From Microbacterium sp. ProA8 (GTDB lineage: Bacteria > Actinomycetota > Actinomycetes > Actinomycetales > Microbacteriaceae), in the NCBI RefSeq assembly GCF_039905635.1, contig NZ_CP157000.1, positions 3,720,001-3,784,000 of the forward strand: a stretch of 64,000 nt of DNA. The letters run 5' to 3'. Positions 7,849 to 17,320 of this stretch are shown here, piece by piece. The translations under genes and the position numbers were made by a program. The notes beneath the pieces are model-generated. The model searched no databases. It saw only the letters and a program-made list of their open reading frames with translations, and was not told where the DNA came from. Every line of letters starts with the position of its first letter. Within the stretch, counting starts at the first letter, position 1.

Positions 7849-10800
7849 CGATCTCGAAGGGGCGGAGTTCGAGCGCGACGGACGAAGGCTCGGACGCTCC
7901 GAGCGGGGGTTCGAGCGGGCGCTCGAGCAGGTCGGTGCGCTGCACGCCCGCGACGCGGAACGAAGCGCGGACCGTCGTCCGCCGTCGACCCCCGGACGCT
8001 TCGTAGAGACGCACGACGACGTCTCCGCTGCGATCATCGGCGAGCTTCACCGCCTCGATGAGCACATGCGGGTCGGTGCAGGTGACGAGCGCCTCCGCAG
8101 GGCGGGACGACCGCACCGGACGCACCGGATGAGCGAGGCGCAGGCCCTCCTCGCGCGCATCGGCGATATCGGCCGCCGGGCGCAGCGAGAACCGCACCCG
8201 ATGCCGTCCACGGTCGGCTTCCGGATCCGGAAAGCGGGGTCCCCTGATGATCGACATCCCGATCGTCGTCGTCGTGCCGCCGTCCGTTCTCGTCCGCCGA
8301 TGCACCGAGTGCCCGTGCGTGGAGTCATTGGCGATCGCGACGCCGTAGCCCGGCTCGCCGACGTGGATCCAACGCTGTCCGGACACCTCGAACCGCGCGG
8401 CATCCCACGAGGTGTTCGTGTGAGTGGGCCGCGCAAGGTGACCGAACTGGGTTTCGCTCCGCGCCTCCTCGGCATGGACATCCAGCGGGAACATCAGCTT
8501 CAGCAGGCGCCCGCGGTGCTGCCAGTCCACGTCGAGGGCGATGTCGACCGCCGCCCGTCCGGGTGCCAGTGTCAGCTCCTGCGTGAGGGAGGAGGATCCG
8601 AATCGCCTGACGCATCTCACCTCGACCGCGCCGTCCTCCGTGACGACGTCCAGCTGCTCGAGCTCGGCGAGATCGACGGCGCGACGGAGGTCGCCGCGCT
8701 CGATGTCCCAGGCGTCCCACTTGCCGGGCGCGTCCCGGTGCAGCCGCAACAGGGCGGCCGCCTCGCCGGCGGGGATCGCCTCGCGCCCGTCCGGCCCCTG
8801 CAGCGACACCAGCAGTCCCCGCCTGTCGACCACCGCCCGGACGATGCCGTTCGTGAGCACCCACCCGTCGGCGGTCTCCTCGAACCGTGCCGCCTCGGCC
8901 ACGCGGGGTGATGCGGCGACCGTGTGCGGCGGCACACCGGCCAGCCAGACGGCACTGGCGTTCGCGTGCAGCAGCGGCGTGTCCTCACCCGGGACGCCGA
9001 GAGCGTCCAGGCTCGCCGCCACCATGCCCTCGAGCTCTCGTCCCATGGCCGCGTGGTCGGCCTCGGCCTCACGGTGCACCCAAGAGATCGAACTGCCCGG
9101 CAGGATGTCGTGGAACTGCAGCATCAGCACCCGCTTCCACAGGCGGTCGAGCGCGTCGTAGGGATAGCCGGCCCCCGCCTGAACGGCGGCGGTGGTCGCC
9201 CACAGCTCCGCCTCATGGAGCAGCTCCTCGCAGCGGCGGTTGCCCTGCTTCGTGCGCAACTGACTCGTCAGTGTGCCGCGGTGGAGTTCGAGGTACATCT
9301 CGCCGCGCCAGACCGGGAGTTCGTCCACCTCCTGAATGGCAGCGGTGTAGAAGTCGCCAGGGCTTCCGAGGCGCACGCGGGGAGAGCCCTCCAGGTCCGC
9401 CTGCCGGCGGGCAGCCGCGAGCATCTCGCGTGTGGGCCCGCCGCCACCGTCGCCCCAGCCGAACGGCGCGAGCGAGACCGTGCCCGCGTCGTGGTCGCGA
9501 TAAGTGCGCTCGGCGTGTGCCAGTTCCGCCGCGGACAGCTCGGCGTTGTAGGTCTCGATCGGCGGGAAGTGCGCGAAGATCCGAGTGCCGTCGATGCCCT
9601 CCCAGGCGAGGGTGTGGTGCGGCATGGCGTTGGTCTGGTTCCACGAGATCTTCTGCGTCATGAACCAGTCGACGCCGGCGAGCTTCATGATCTGCGGGAG
9701 CGCTGCCGAGTAGCCGAACGTGTCGGGCAGCCATACCTCACGCGTCTCGAGACCGAACTCCTCGAGGAAGAAGCGCTTGCCGTGCACGAGCTGCCGCACC
9801 GTGGCTTCGCTTCCGGGCATGTTCGTGTCGGGCTCGACCCACTGGCTGCCGACCGGCACGAACTGGCCCGACGCCACCTTCTCGCGAATGCGTGCGAACA
9901 GCTCCGGGTACGACTCCTTGACCCACGCGAGCTGCTGCGCCGAAGAGCACGCGAAGCGGAAGTCCGGATGCTCGTCCATCAGTGCGAGCGCGTTCGAGAA
10001 CGTTCTGGCGCATTTGCGGACGGTCTCGCGCACCGGCCACAGCCACGCGGTGTCGATGTGCGCGTGACCGGTCGCCAGTACCGTGTGGGCGCTGGCCGCG
10101 GCCGGAGCCGCCAGCGCCGGCGCGAGGGCGCGTCGGGCGAGGAGCACGGTGCCGCTCACGTCGTCCGGATCGATCGCGTCCATCATCCGGTCGAGCGCGC
10201 TCCACAGCTGGAGGGCGCGCGGACCGTCCGCCGGCAGCTGCTCCGCGAGCCCGCGGACGACCTCGATGTCCTGCAGAAGCTCCCACACGCCGACGTCGAC
10301 GAGCGCGATCTCCAGCCGGCGGAGCCGGTACAGCGGCTCGACGCCGGCCGTCGCCCTGTCGCCGAGGCGCGTCGATCGCCAGTGCGATTCCGGCGGGATG
10401 CCGGGATTCCCCGCGAGCTCGAGGAAGTAGTCGATCTCTGCACCCACGACCGGCAGATGCGAGTTCCGGGGCGACACCGCCTTCACGACGGTGCCGTCTG
10501 GCCGGAAGGCGAGACCCTCCGCCTGGAACCCCGGCATGAGCCCGTCGAAGCCCAGATCGACGACGACCTCGGGGCGATGCCGGGCGTCCCGTGGCCACTC
10601 GCCCGGCAGGGTGCCGCGCACGCGCAGCCACAGGGTGCTCCATGGTCGTCCCCACGGCTCCCCCACCGCGATCGGCGCGTACCGCTGACGCGCCGCGTCG
10701 GCGAACGGGACGGGCTCTCCCGGCGCCTCCCACGCGAGGAGCTCGAGCGGCGCGGTCCGCGTGTGGACGGCCGCCGTCAACGACTCGCCGACCAGCCTGT

Positions 10801-10852
10801 CGAGCCGCTCGGCCACGCGGTCCGGCTCCGTCCGCCACCCCCCACGCCTCAT
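7766..10852 (-). CDS. alpha-mannosidase, GH38
   Basis: This 1028-residue retaining alpha-mannosidase is probably cytoplasmic and trims imported mannosides. The N-terminal about 250 residues are the accessory region of bacterial GH38 enzymes. The catalytic domain begins at GHAHIDTAWLWP (about 262-273, zinc-binding HxHxD). The nucleophile Asp lies in WLPDTFGY (about 377), followed by the helical and C-terminal beta-sandwich domains. Length is normal for the family. Its ATG overlaps the stop of the GH3 gene (ATGA), so it is the last gene of the ABC-transporter operon. The final about 25 residues are Ala/Pro/Arg-rich and lie in the overlap with the convergent hydrolase gene. Confidence 0.93.
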   Translation of the reverse strand: MRRGGWRTEPDRVAERLDRLVGESLTAAVHTRTAPLELLAWEAPGEPVPFADAARQRYAPIAVGEPWGRPWSTLWLRVRGTLPGEWPRDARHRPEVVVDLGFDGLMPGFQAEGLAFRPDGTVVKAVSPRNSHLPVVGAEIDYFLELAGNPGIPPESHWRSTRLGDRATAGVEPLYRLRRLEIALVDVGVWELLQDIEVVRGLAEQLPADGPRALQLWSALDRMMDAIDPDDVSGTVLLARRALAPALAAPAAASAHTVLATGHAHIDTAWLWPVRETVRKCARTFSNALALMDEHPDFRFACSSAQQLAWVKESYPELFARIREKVASGQFVPVGSQWVEPDTNMPGSEATVRQLVHGKRFFLEEFGLETREVWLPDTFGYSAALPQIMKLAGVDWFMTQKISWNQTNAMPHHTLAWEGIDGTRIFAHFPPIETYNAELSAAELAHAERTYRDHDAGTVSLAPFGWGDGGGGPTREMLAAARRQADLEGSPRVRLGSPGDFYTAAIQEVDELPVWRGEMYLELHRGTLTSQLRTKQGNRRCEELLHEAELWATTAAVQAGAGYPYDALDRLWKRVLMLQFHDILPGSSISWVHREAEADHAAMGRELEGMVAASLDALGVPGEDTPLLHANASAVWLAGVPPHTVAASPRVAEAARFEETADGWVLTNGIVRAVVDRRGLLVSLQGPDGREAIPAGEAAALLRLHRDAPGKWDAWDIERGDLRRAVDLAELEQLDVVTEDGAVEVRCVRRFGSSSLTQELTLAPGRAAVDIALDVDWQHRGRLLKLMFPLDVHAEEARSETQFGHLARPTHTNTSWDAARFEVSGQRWIHVGEPGYGVAIANDSTHGHSVHRRTRTDGGTTTTIGMSIIRGPRFPDPEADRGRHRVRFSLRPAADIADAREEGLRLAHPVRPVRSSRPAEALVTCTDPHVLIEAVKLADDRSGDVVVRLYEASGGRRRTTVRASFRVAGVQRTDLLERPLEPPLGASEPSSVALELRPFEIVTLRYRRARVGGAPAPGTPAPRPASRR

Positions 10853-12705
10853 CGCGTGACCGCAGCCGGAACGACGCGGTGGCCGAACGCGAAGAGCGGA
10901 TCCACGGTGTCATGCGGCACGTCTTCGCGCGATCGACGCACGGCCTCCATCGAGCGCGGAATCTCGAACGGCAGGCTGCCCCGAGGGCGGATGACGCCGC
11001 TGAGCGCCGCGACGAACGCCTCGTCGCCGGTGCCGAAGCTCGCCGTGAGAACGCGTGCGATCCGGGCCATGGGTTCGAGGATCGCCGGGCGCTCCAGCGA
11101 CACGTCGATCACCAGGGGCACCTCGGCGGCGATGGCGGCGAGTCGCGCGACCAGTCCCGGGCGGAACTCCAGCGAGCCTTGATGGAACAGCGATTCGAAG
11201 AGCAGATCGTCGCGCGGCTCATACGGTGCGGCGAGTCGCACCACAGCGATGTCGGCGTCCCCCGGATGATCGACGACCGTTCCGAGCGCCGCCGCCGCCG
11301 CGTGCGACAACCCCTCGACATACACACGCGCGTCCGCCGAGAGGGGCAGCATCGACCCCTCGTCCTGAAGGACGGCGAGCGATTCGCCCTGCGCCCGGAA
11401 TCCGAGGGCGCGGAAGTCGGCGTTGCCGACGATCCGCTCGGCCTCTTCTTCGTCCACGAAGGGATCGTCGAACAGCCCGAGGCGGAACTTGAGCTCGAGG
11501 ATCCGACGGGCGGACTCATCGATGCGCGCCTCCGGCACGCGACCGTCGCGGACGAGCTCGCACAGGATCTCGACGCATTCCTCGCCGCCGAACTGGTCGC
11601 ATCCGGCATCCAGGATCGCCAGCATCCGCTCGGCCGGGCCGAGATGCTCGACGCCCCACGCCTTCGCGGGCAGCGCCTGCCCGTGGGCGACGTTGTCGTT
11701 GACCAGCTCCCAGTCCGTCACCACGAGACCGTCGAACCCGAGCTGCTCGCGCAGCAGACCGGTGACGATGCGACGGTTGAAGCCGAAGCCGACCGCCGGC
11801 ACCGGCCGGCCCTCGAGCTCGAGACCGACCGGCATGCCGTAGTACGGCATCATCCCAGCGGTGCCGCACGCCACGGCCGCGCGGAAGGGTGCGAGGTGCA
11901 GGTCGAAGGCACCGCCGGGGTAGACCTGCTCCCTTCCGTACGGGAAGTGCGCGTCCTCGCCGTTCTGCTGGGGGCCTGCTCCGGGGAAGTGCTTGGTCAC
12001 GCATGCCACCGATGACTCATCGATCTCGGTCCCCTGGAACCCCTCGATGTAGGCGCTGAGCGCCCGGGTGGTCCGTTCCGGATCGGCCCCGAACGTGTGC
12101 AGCTGTCGCCCCCAACGCGGCTCGGTGGCGAGATCGACCTGCGGATGAAGCGCCATCCGGATGCCGACGGCGAGGTACTCCCGGCGTGCGACGTCGGCGA
12201 ACGCCCGGATGTCGTCGTCGTCGAGTCCGGCGAGACCGAGCGGCTCCGGCCACTGGGAGAAGGCGCCGGCGGTGAAGGACGTGCCGGCATTCTCGACGAA
12301 CGCGTGACGCGGGTCGGTGCTGATCGTGACCGGGATGCCGTGGGGCGTCTGCTCCGCAAGCCGCTGGAGGGCGTTCGCCCACCGTGCGGCATCCCGGCCC
12401 GCTCCCAGGGCGTGGACGTTGAAATGGTTGAGATGCTTCTCGAGCACGACGGTGCGCGTCGAGGACTTGCTCAATGCGCCCGGGGCATCCAGGAGCGTCC
12501 CGTTCGGTCCGCTCTCGATGACCGTGTGGAACATCAGGCCCACCTTCTCCTCGATGGAGAGACGGCCGAGGAGGTCGGCCGTCCGTGCGGCCGGATCGAG
12601 CCGAGGGTCTTCGTACGGATCCAGCACGCCGTTGCCGTTGAGGTCTCGCCAGGGGGTCGCTGCGGGGATCGGGGTGGTCGTGGGGACGGGCGCGGGCACG
12701 GGCAC
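10849..12705 (-). CDS. beta-glucosidase/N-acetylglucosaminidase-like GH3 enzyme
   Basis: This 618-residue GH3 enzyme has no signal peptide. A calcium-loop-like DLNGNGVLDPYEDPR motif at about residues 21-35 opens the catalytic barrel, as in one GH3 subgroup. CVTKHFPGAG (about 235-244) and VVTDWE (about 328-333, nucleophile Asp331) mark the active site. The second alpha/beta domain is present, but there is no C-terminal Fn3 domain. I chose the GTG start at 12705 because AAGGA lies 5 nt upstream; the frame runs far upstream only because it shadows the permease genes. It is cotranscribed between the second permease and GH38. The substrate is open: beta-glucoside, xyloside or mixed mannosyl oligosaccharide. 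Confidence 0.88.
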   Translation of the reverse strand: MPVPAPVPTTTPIPAATPWRDLNGNGVLDPYEDPRLDPAARTADLLGRLSIEEKVGLMFHTVIESGPNGTLLDAPGALSKSSTRTVVLEKHLNHFNVHALGAGRDAARWANALQRLAEQTPHGIPVTISTDPRHAFVENAGTSFTAGAFSQWPEPLGLAGLDDDDIRAFADVARREYLAVGIRMALHPQVDLATEPRWGRQLHTFGADPERTTRALSAYIEGFQGTEIDESSVACVTKHFPGAGPQQNGEDAHFPYGREQVYPGGAFDLHLAPFRAAVACGTAGMMPYYGMPVGLELEGRPVPAVGFGFNRRIVTGLLREQLGFDGLVVTDWELVNDNVAHGQALPAKAWGVEHLGPAERMLAILDAGCDQFGGEECVEILCELVRDGRVPEARIDESARRILELKFRLGLFDDPFVDEEEAERIVGNADFRALGFRAQGESLAVLQDEGSMLPLSADARVYVEGLSHAAAAALGTVVDHPGDADIAVVRLAAPYEPRDDLLFESLFHQGSLEFRPGLVARLAAIAAEVPLVIDVSLERPAILEPMARIARVLTASFGTGDEAFVAALSGVIRPRGSLPFEIPRSMEAVRRSREDVPHDTVDPLFAFGHRVVPAAVTR

Positions 12706-12743
12706 GGAGGTCCTTTCTGCGGGGGCGAGGGGCGGCACGGGCC

Positions 12744-13667
12744 TCAGCCCTTGAGACCGGTGAAGCCGATCCCCCGGACGATCGACCGCTGGAAGATCAG
12801 GAAGATGATGATGGGCGGGATGCTGGCGATGAGCAGCCCCGAGATCAGATACGCGGGGTTCGTCGCCTGCGCCAAGCGCGGCAGCGCGACCGCCAAGGGC
12901 TGGGTTTCCGGGTCCGTCAGGACGATCAGCGGCCAGAGGAACTCCTTCCATGCCGACATGATCGACAACAGCGAGACCACGGCGATGATCGGCCGTGACA
13001 TCGGCAGGACGATCCGCCAGAAGACGGTGAACCAGCCGGCGCCGTCGATCTGCGCGGCCTCGAAGAGCTCCCGCGGGATCTCCTCGAAGAACTGCTTGAC
13101 GAGAAGGATCGTGAACGCGTTCGCGCCTGCGGGGAGCCAGACCGCCCAGGGTGTATCGGTGATGCCGAAGCCGAGGAGCGGGAGGTCGAGCACCGTCAGG
13201 TACAGCGCGATGAGCGTGACGGTGGCCGGCACGAACAGGGTGACCAGGAACGCGCCGTAGACGAACCGGCCGTACCAGGGCCGAATCACCGCGAGGGCGA
13301 ACCCGGCGGTGGTCGACACGACGAGCTGGACGACCCACGAGCCGAGCACGAGCACCACGGTGTTGCCGAGGTACTGGCCGATGTCGAGCAGGTTCCACGC
13401 CGTGGGGATGTTCTCCCACAGCGCCGGTTCGGGAATGAGGCTCAGCGGCCGATTCACCAGATCGCTGGTCGTGGAGATCGCCGCGCGCAGCATCCACACC
13501 AGCGGGATCGCCCCGAAGCCGATCAGCCCGGCGAACAGGAGGATGTGCACCAGTCGCCATCCGGTCCCGACGGCGGGGCGGCGCCAGTCATGGGCTGAGA
13601 GGATGCCGCGGTCACGGGGCTCGCCACGTGTCCGCCGTCGGCGGGCGGTGAGGGTCGGCGCGGTCAT
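12744..13667 (-). CDS. carbohydrate ABC transporter permease (MalG type)
   Basis: This 307-residue inner-membrane permease of the CUT1 sugar importer class has six predicted membrane segments. The cytoplasmic EAA loop EAAQIDGAGWFTVFWRIVLP sits near residues 205-225. The N-terminal about 40 residues are basic and cytoplasmic. Its ATG overlaps the stop of the MalF-type gene (ATGA), showing a fixed subunit order. No ATPase gene lies in the operon, so it probably uses a shared MsmK/MsiK-type ATPase encoded elsewhere, which is common in actinobacteria. Confidence 0.93.
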   Translation of the reverse strand: MTAPTLTARRRRTRGEPRDRGILSAHDWRRPAVGTGWRLVHILLFAGLIGFGAIPLVWMLRAAISTTSDLVNRPLSLIPEPALWENIPTAWNLLDIGQYLGNTVVLVLGSWVVQLVVSTTAGFALAVIRPWYGRFVYGAFLVTLFVPATVTLIALYLTVLDLPLLGFGITDTPWAVWLPAGANAFTILLVKQFFEEIPRELFEAAQIDGAGWFTVFWRIVLPMSRPIIAVVSLLSIMSAWKEFLWPLIVLTDPETQPLAVALPRLAQATNPAYLISGLLIASIPPIIIFLIFQRSIVRGIGFTGLKG

Positions 13668-14629
13668 CGGGTGCTCCAGGATCGGGTGAGGCGAAGGTAG
13701 ACGGCCGACACGAGCACCAGGACGATCGCCAGCAGGACGCTCAACGCGGTCGCGACGCCGTAATTGCCGAACAGGAACGCGTAACGGTAGATCATGAGCA
13801 TCACCGTGACGGTGGCGTTCGCCGGTCCGCCGTCGGTCATGACGTAGGGCTCCGTGAACACCTGGATGGCGCCGATGATCTGCAGCAGAAGCAGGATCAG
13901 GATGACGCCGCGCATCTGCGGCAGGGTGACGTGCCAGACCCGCCGCCATACCGATGCGCCGTCGAGCTCGGCAGCTTCGTAGAGCTCGGTGCTCACGCCG
14001 GTGAGGGCGGCGAGATAGATGAGGATGGCGGTGCCGGCGCCCGACCACGTCGCGACGATGACCAGGCTCGGCATCGCGAGTTCTGCGGATTGCAGCCACG
14101 GCAGGGGCCCGAGTCCGACCACCGCGAGGAGGCTGTTGGCGACGCCCGACTCTCCGGGCGCGAAGAACACCTTGAACAACAGCACGGCCACGACCGGCGG
14201 GATGACGACGGGAAGGTAGGCCAGCACGCGCGCCACCGTGCCGCCACGGCGCAGCTCCGACATGAGCACCGCGCAGAGGAGCGGGATCGGCAGCCCGATC
14301 GCCAGCGAGAGCACGGTGAACCACAGGGTGTTCAGCGCAGCCGTGGGCAGGAGGGGGTCGGCGAACAGGACCTCGAAGTTGCGCCAGCCGACCCACTCGG
14401 CGGGGGTGACGAGATTGGTCTGCTGGAATGCCAGCAGCACGCTCTGCGCGATCGGCCACCACGCGAAGTAGGCGAACACGACGAGCGCCGGCAGCAGGAA
14501 GATCAGCCCGGCCCAGGCTGCGCGGTGACGCATCGACATCGTTCGGCGTGGAGGCCGGCGCGCCGGGCGGCCCGCCGGGGCGGCACGGTGCGTGACCGTG
14601 CCGCCCAGGCGCTCGGGAGCGACCGTCAT
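13664..14629 (-). CDS. sugar ABC transporter permease (MalF type)
   Basis: This is the 321-residue partner permease of the CUT1 importer. After an Arg/Pro-rich N-terminus, six hydrophobic segments are visible from about residue 40. The EAA motif EAAELDGASVWRRVWHVTLP lies near 220-240, and the YVMTDGGPANAT segment typical of this subunit follows. Both ends overlap neighbouring genes by ATGA, so lipoprotein and both permeases are translationally coupled. Substrate range cannot be read from the permease; the GH3 and GH38 genes downstream suggest beta-linked or mannose-containing oligosaccharides. Confidence 0.93.
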   Translation of the reverse strand: MTVAPERLGGTVTHRAAPAGRPARRPPRRTMSMRHRAAWAGLIFLLPALVVFAYFAWWPIAQSVLLAFQQTNLVTPAEWVGWRNFEVLFADPLLPTAALNTLWFTVLSLAIGLPIPLLCAVLMSELRRGGTVARVLAYLPVVIPPVVAVLLFKVFFAPGESGVANSLLAVVGLGPLPWLQSAELAMPSLVIVATWSGAGTAILIYLAALTGVSTELYEAAELDGASVWRRVWHVTLPQMRGVILILLLLQIIGAIQVFTEPYVMTDGGPANATVTVMLMIYRYAFLFGNYGVATALSVLLAIVLVLVSAVYLRLTRSWSTR

Positions 14630-16017
14630 TGCGCGTGCTGGGCGAGGATCGTCTCGACCCGGCTCTCAGCGTCGGCGAGAAGGGCGTCGATGTCCGCGTT
14701 CGGATCCGTGAGGACCGCCTGGACCACCGGGTCGAGCGCCGCGTAGATCTCCTGCGACGCCACCACCGGCTCGGGCACGTACTCGAACTCCGAGAGCGAC
14801 GCGACGTACGGTGCGAAGTTCTCGACGGGGACATTCACGAACTCATCGATCGCGTCCCGATAGGCCGCATAGGTCTCGTCACTGAAGATCGGCAGCACCG
14901 GTACGCCGACGGGCAACCCATCGGCAGCCGACGCCTCGGCGATCTCGGCGGCCACATCGAAGTCGTAGTTCGGACGGAGTGCCCGGAACTCGATCCACTT
15001 CACAGCGGCCTCCTTCTGAGCCTGGGTGGCGGTGGCGCTCACCATGAGCACCGTGGCACCTGCCAGAGTGGCGTCCGCGCCGCCCTGCGGCATGGGCCCG
15101 GCTCCGAACGCGTCCGGATCCCCGCCCTGCGCGATGTAGTTGGGGTACACGTCCGGCGGTGCGGACACCCACATGCCGACGTTCCCGGCCGTGAAGTCGG
15201 CGACGAGATCCTCCTGCTTGCCCAGGACGTTGTCTCCGAGCGAGTCATCCTCCCACCGCATCTGCTTCCACAGCTCCAGCACGTCGCTCGCGGGATCGTC
15301 ATCGAAGGACGCCGACCACGTGCCATCCGCGCCCTGCTCGATCATCGAACCGCCGTTGGTGTACGTGTAGCCGGTCAGGTGCCAGCCCCCGCTGTTGTTG
15401 GTGCTGATCTCGCCGAAGCCGGTCTTGCCGGTCTTCTCCGAGATCTGCGCGGCATACTCGCGTACCTCGTCCCAGGTGGTCGGCGGAGAATCCGGGTCCA
15501 GTCCCGCCTGCTCGAAGAGATCACGGTTGTAGACGAGGCCGAACGCATAGCTCTTCTCCGGGATGCCGTAGACGGCGCCGTCCCGCTCGAGGAACTGCAT
15601 CACCCGGGGGTTCAGCTCGTCGAAGCCCTCGATTTCGTCGGTGACGTCGGCCAGGTCTGCGACCTGCCCTCGTTCGATGAGCGCCGGGGGCTCGGTGAGG
15701 GGCACACGAAGCAGCGTCGGCGCGCTGCCGCCCGCGAGCCGCGTGGCGAAGGTCTTCGCATCCCACGGCACATCGGACGCTTCGATGGTGATGTGGGGGT
15801 TCGCCTCTTCGAACTCCTCGACCTGGCGCTCGAAGAGGGCGAGCGCCGCGGTGTTCGTCGCCGCCGGCTTGCCCATGATCGTGATCGTCACGTCCTCGGG
15901 CTCACCGGCCGTGGTCGGATCGGGGTCGCCGCCCGACGTGCTGCTGCAGGCCGCTGTGCCTGCGAGCAGCGGAACAGTGATGAGCGCGGCGAGGAGCCGG
16001 CGCGTTCGCTGGTGCAT
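14626..16017 (-). CDS. extracellular sugar-binding lipoprotein of ABC transporter
   Basis: This 463-residue solute-binding protein is anchored outside the membrane. The signal ends in a lipobox with Cys24 (LLAGTAAC), followed by a Ser/Gly/Asp linker and a family-1 binding fold. The start ATG follows GGAGGAAA. It is the first gene of the five-gene operon 16017 to 7766. A promoter with TTGCGT and CATACT boxes and a palindrome covering the -35 box lies about 95-120 bp upstream, suggesting repression, possibly by the regulator encoded at 17321. Confidence 0.92.
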   Translation of the reverse strand: MHQRTRRLLAALITVPLLAGTAACSSTSGGDPDPTTAGEPEDVTITIMGKPAATNTAALALFERQVEEFEEANPHITIEASDVPWDAKTFATRLAGGSAPTLLRVPLTEPPALIERGQVADLADVTDEIEGFDELNPRVMQFLERDGAVYGIPEKSYAFGLVYNRDLFEQAGLDPDSPPTTWDEVREYAAQISEKTGKTGFGEISTNNSGGWHLTGYTYTNGGSMIEQGADGTWSASFDDDPASDVLELWKQMRWEDDSLGDNVLGKQEDLVADFTAGNVGMWVSAPPDVYPNYIAQGGDPDAFGAGPMPQGGADATLAGATVLMVSATATQAQKEAAVKWIEFRALRPNYDFDVAAEIAEASAADGLPVGVPVLPIFSDETYAAYRDAIDEFVNVPVENFAPYVASLSEFEYVPEPVVASQEIYAALDPVVQAVLTDPNADIDALLADAESRVETILAQHAQ

Positions 16018-16109
16018 GTTTCCTCCGATAGGGACAGGTGCGGCGGTGCCGCGGTTTCGCGGACGGCGGGATCAGAGGATCCGGTCACACTCCGTCGTGC
16101 GTCGTGGCC

Positions 16110-16138
16110 AGTATGTGTGCTGACTTTGCGTTACGCAA
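16110..16138 (-). promoter_or_regulatory. promoter with operator palindrome for the ABC/GH operon
   Basis: Read on the minus strand, TTGCGT (16138-16133), a 17-bp spacer and CATACT (16115-16110) form a good sigma-70-type promoter. The -35 box is half of the palindrome TTGCGT-T-ACGCAA (16126-16138), so a regulator bound there would block RNA polymerase. The surrounding 70 bp are unusually AT-rich for this sequence. Confidence 0.55.
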
Positions 16139-16162
16139 GCATTTCTCTCATTTTCTTAACTC

Positions 16163-16177
16163 CAACTTTAAAAGTTG
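16163..16177. promoter_or_regulatory. palindromic operator candidate in divergent promoter region
   Basis: CAACTTT-A-AAAGTTG is a perfect 7-bp inverted repeat with one central base. It lies between the divergent transporter operon and the hydroxyacid dehydrogenase gene, 34 bp before the latter's start. Its AT content stands out against a roughly 70% GC background. It is a likely site for the DeoR-type regulator at 17321 or another local factor. Confidence 0.5.
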
Positions 16178-16210
16178 TGAAGTACGGGTTGATTGTGATG
16201 TGATCTCGGC

Positions 16211-17236
16211 ATGGCATCGATGTCCCCCAGCCGCCCCGCAGCGCTCGTTGCGATGGGCGCCTCCGCATTCGCGGACCTGTTCGACCCACCGCGGCTGGCG
16301 GCGCTGCGCGAGCTCTCGCGGATCGACGACCCGGTCCGCGTCGACGACCTGACGTCGCCGGACGTGCTCGCCCGCCTGCGCGACGTCGAAGTGCTCATCA
16401 CCGGGTGGGGCGGGCCGCGGCTCGGACCGATGCTGCTGGCGACCGCTCCGCACCTCCGCGCGGTCCTGCACGCCGGAGGATCCGTGAAGGGTCAGATCAG
16501 CCAGGCCTTCTGGGACGCCGGCGTGCTGGTCACCAGCGCCGCGGACGCGAACGCGATACCGGTGGCGGAGTACACGGTGGCCACGATCCTGCTGGAGGCC
16601 AAGCGGGTTCCGGCATACATCGACGGCTATGCCCGCACGCGTGATGTCGCGGGTACGTGGCGACATGACCTTCCGCCCGCCCTGGGATTCGGAGGCACGG
16701 TCGGCATCGTGGGACTCTCGCGGGTGGGCAGGCGCGTGGCCGAGTTGCTGCGTCCCTTCGATTTCCGGGTGCTCGCCGCAGACCCCCTGCAAGATGCGCG
16801 GGGTGCCGCACTCGCGGGCGCGCAGCTCACAGGGCTGGACGATCTCATGGCGCAGAGCGACATCGTGACGATCCACGCACCCGAGCTCCCCGAGACGCGG
16901 CATCTCATCGATGCGCGGCGTCTGGCCCTGCTGCGGCAGGACAGCGTCCTCATCAACACGGCGCGCGGCTCCCTCGTCGACGGGGAGGCCCTCATCGCCC
17001 GCTGTCGGGAGGGCACGCTTCGTGCCATCCTCGACGTCACCGAGCCGGAGCCGCTCCCTGCCGACTCGCCGCTCTTCTCGACCCCCGGCGTGGTGCTCAC
17101 GCCGCACATCGCGGGCGCCATGCATGCCGAGACCCACCGGCTCGCCGATGCCGTGCTGGAGGAGCTGCGGCGGATCAGCGAATCCCAGCCACCGCTTCAC
17201 CGTGTCGACCGACGGAGCCTCAGCCACATCGCATGA
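16211..17236 (+). CDS. D-isomer-specific 2-hydroxyacid dehydrogenase
   Basis: This 341-residue NAD-dependent enzyme is of the phosphoglycerate/hydroxyacid dehydrogenase family. The NAD fold spans about 155-245 with GTVGIVGLSRVGRRVAELL. The catalytic Arg lies in INTARGSLVDGEAL and the Glu in DVTEPEPLP. The usual catalytic His is in TPHIAGA. ATG 16211 is used here; ATG 16220 is an equally possible start because no clear ribosome site is present. It diverges from the ABC/GH38 operon and shares its operator region, so it probably handles a sugar-derived oxoacid or hydroxyacid. The physiological substrate is unknown. Confidence 0.85.
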   Translation: MASMSPSRPAALVAMGASAFADLFDPPRLAALRELSRIDDPVRVDDLTSPDVLARLRDVEVLITGWGGPRLGPMLLATAPHLRAVLHAGGSVKGQISQAFWDAGVLVTSAADANAIPVAEYTVATILLEAKRVPAYIDGYARTRDVAGTWRHDLPPALGFGGTVGIVGLSRVGRRVAELLRPFDFRVLAADPLQDARGAALAGAQLTGLDDLMAQSDIVTIHAPELPETRHLIDARRLALLRQDSVLINTARGSLVDGEALIARCREGTLRAILDVTEPEPLPADSPLFSTPGVVLTPHIAGAMHAETHRLADAVLEELRRISESQPPLHRVDRRSLSHIA

Positions 17237-17253
17237 TCGATCCTGAGCGATCT

Positions 17254-17274
17254 CGAGAATCCTGTGAGTTCTCG
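17254..17274. promoter_or_regulatory. inverted repeat before the DeoR-type regulator gene
   Basis: CGAGAA and TTCTCG, separated by 9 nt, lie 47 bp before the start of the regulator gene at 17321. The short arms could be an operator for autoregulation or the remains of a weak hairpin after the dehydrogenase gene. Confidence 0.3.
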
Positions 17275-17320
17275 TGAGGAACGTTAGTCTGAGCGTGGCT
17301 ATGGCGACGGGAGGGGCGAC

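Noticed and set aside
10849..13560. 903-residue version of the GH3 gene starting at 13560
   Set aside because: The upstream 285 codons are a shadow of the permease gene. A GTG with a ribosome site at 12705 gives a normal GH3 start.
12744..14834. 696-residue fused permease
   Set aside because: Only the last 307 codons encode membrane segments; the first part is out of frame with the real MalF-type gene and lipoprotein gene.
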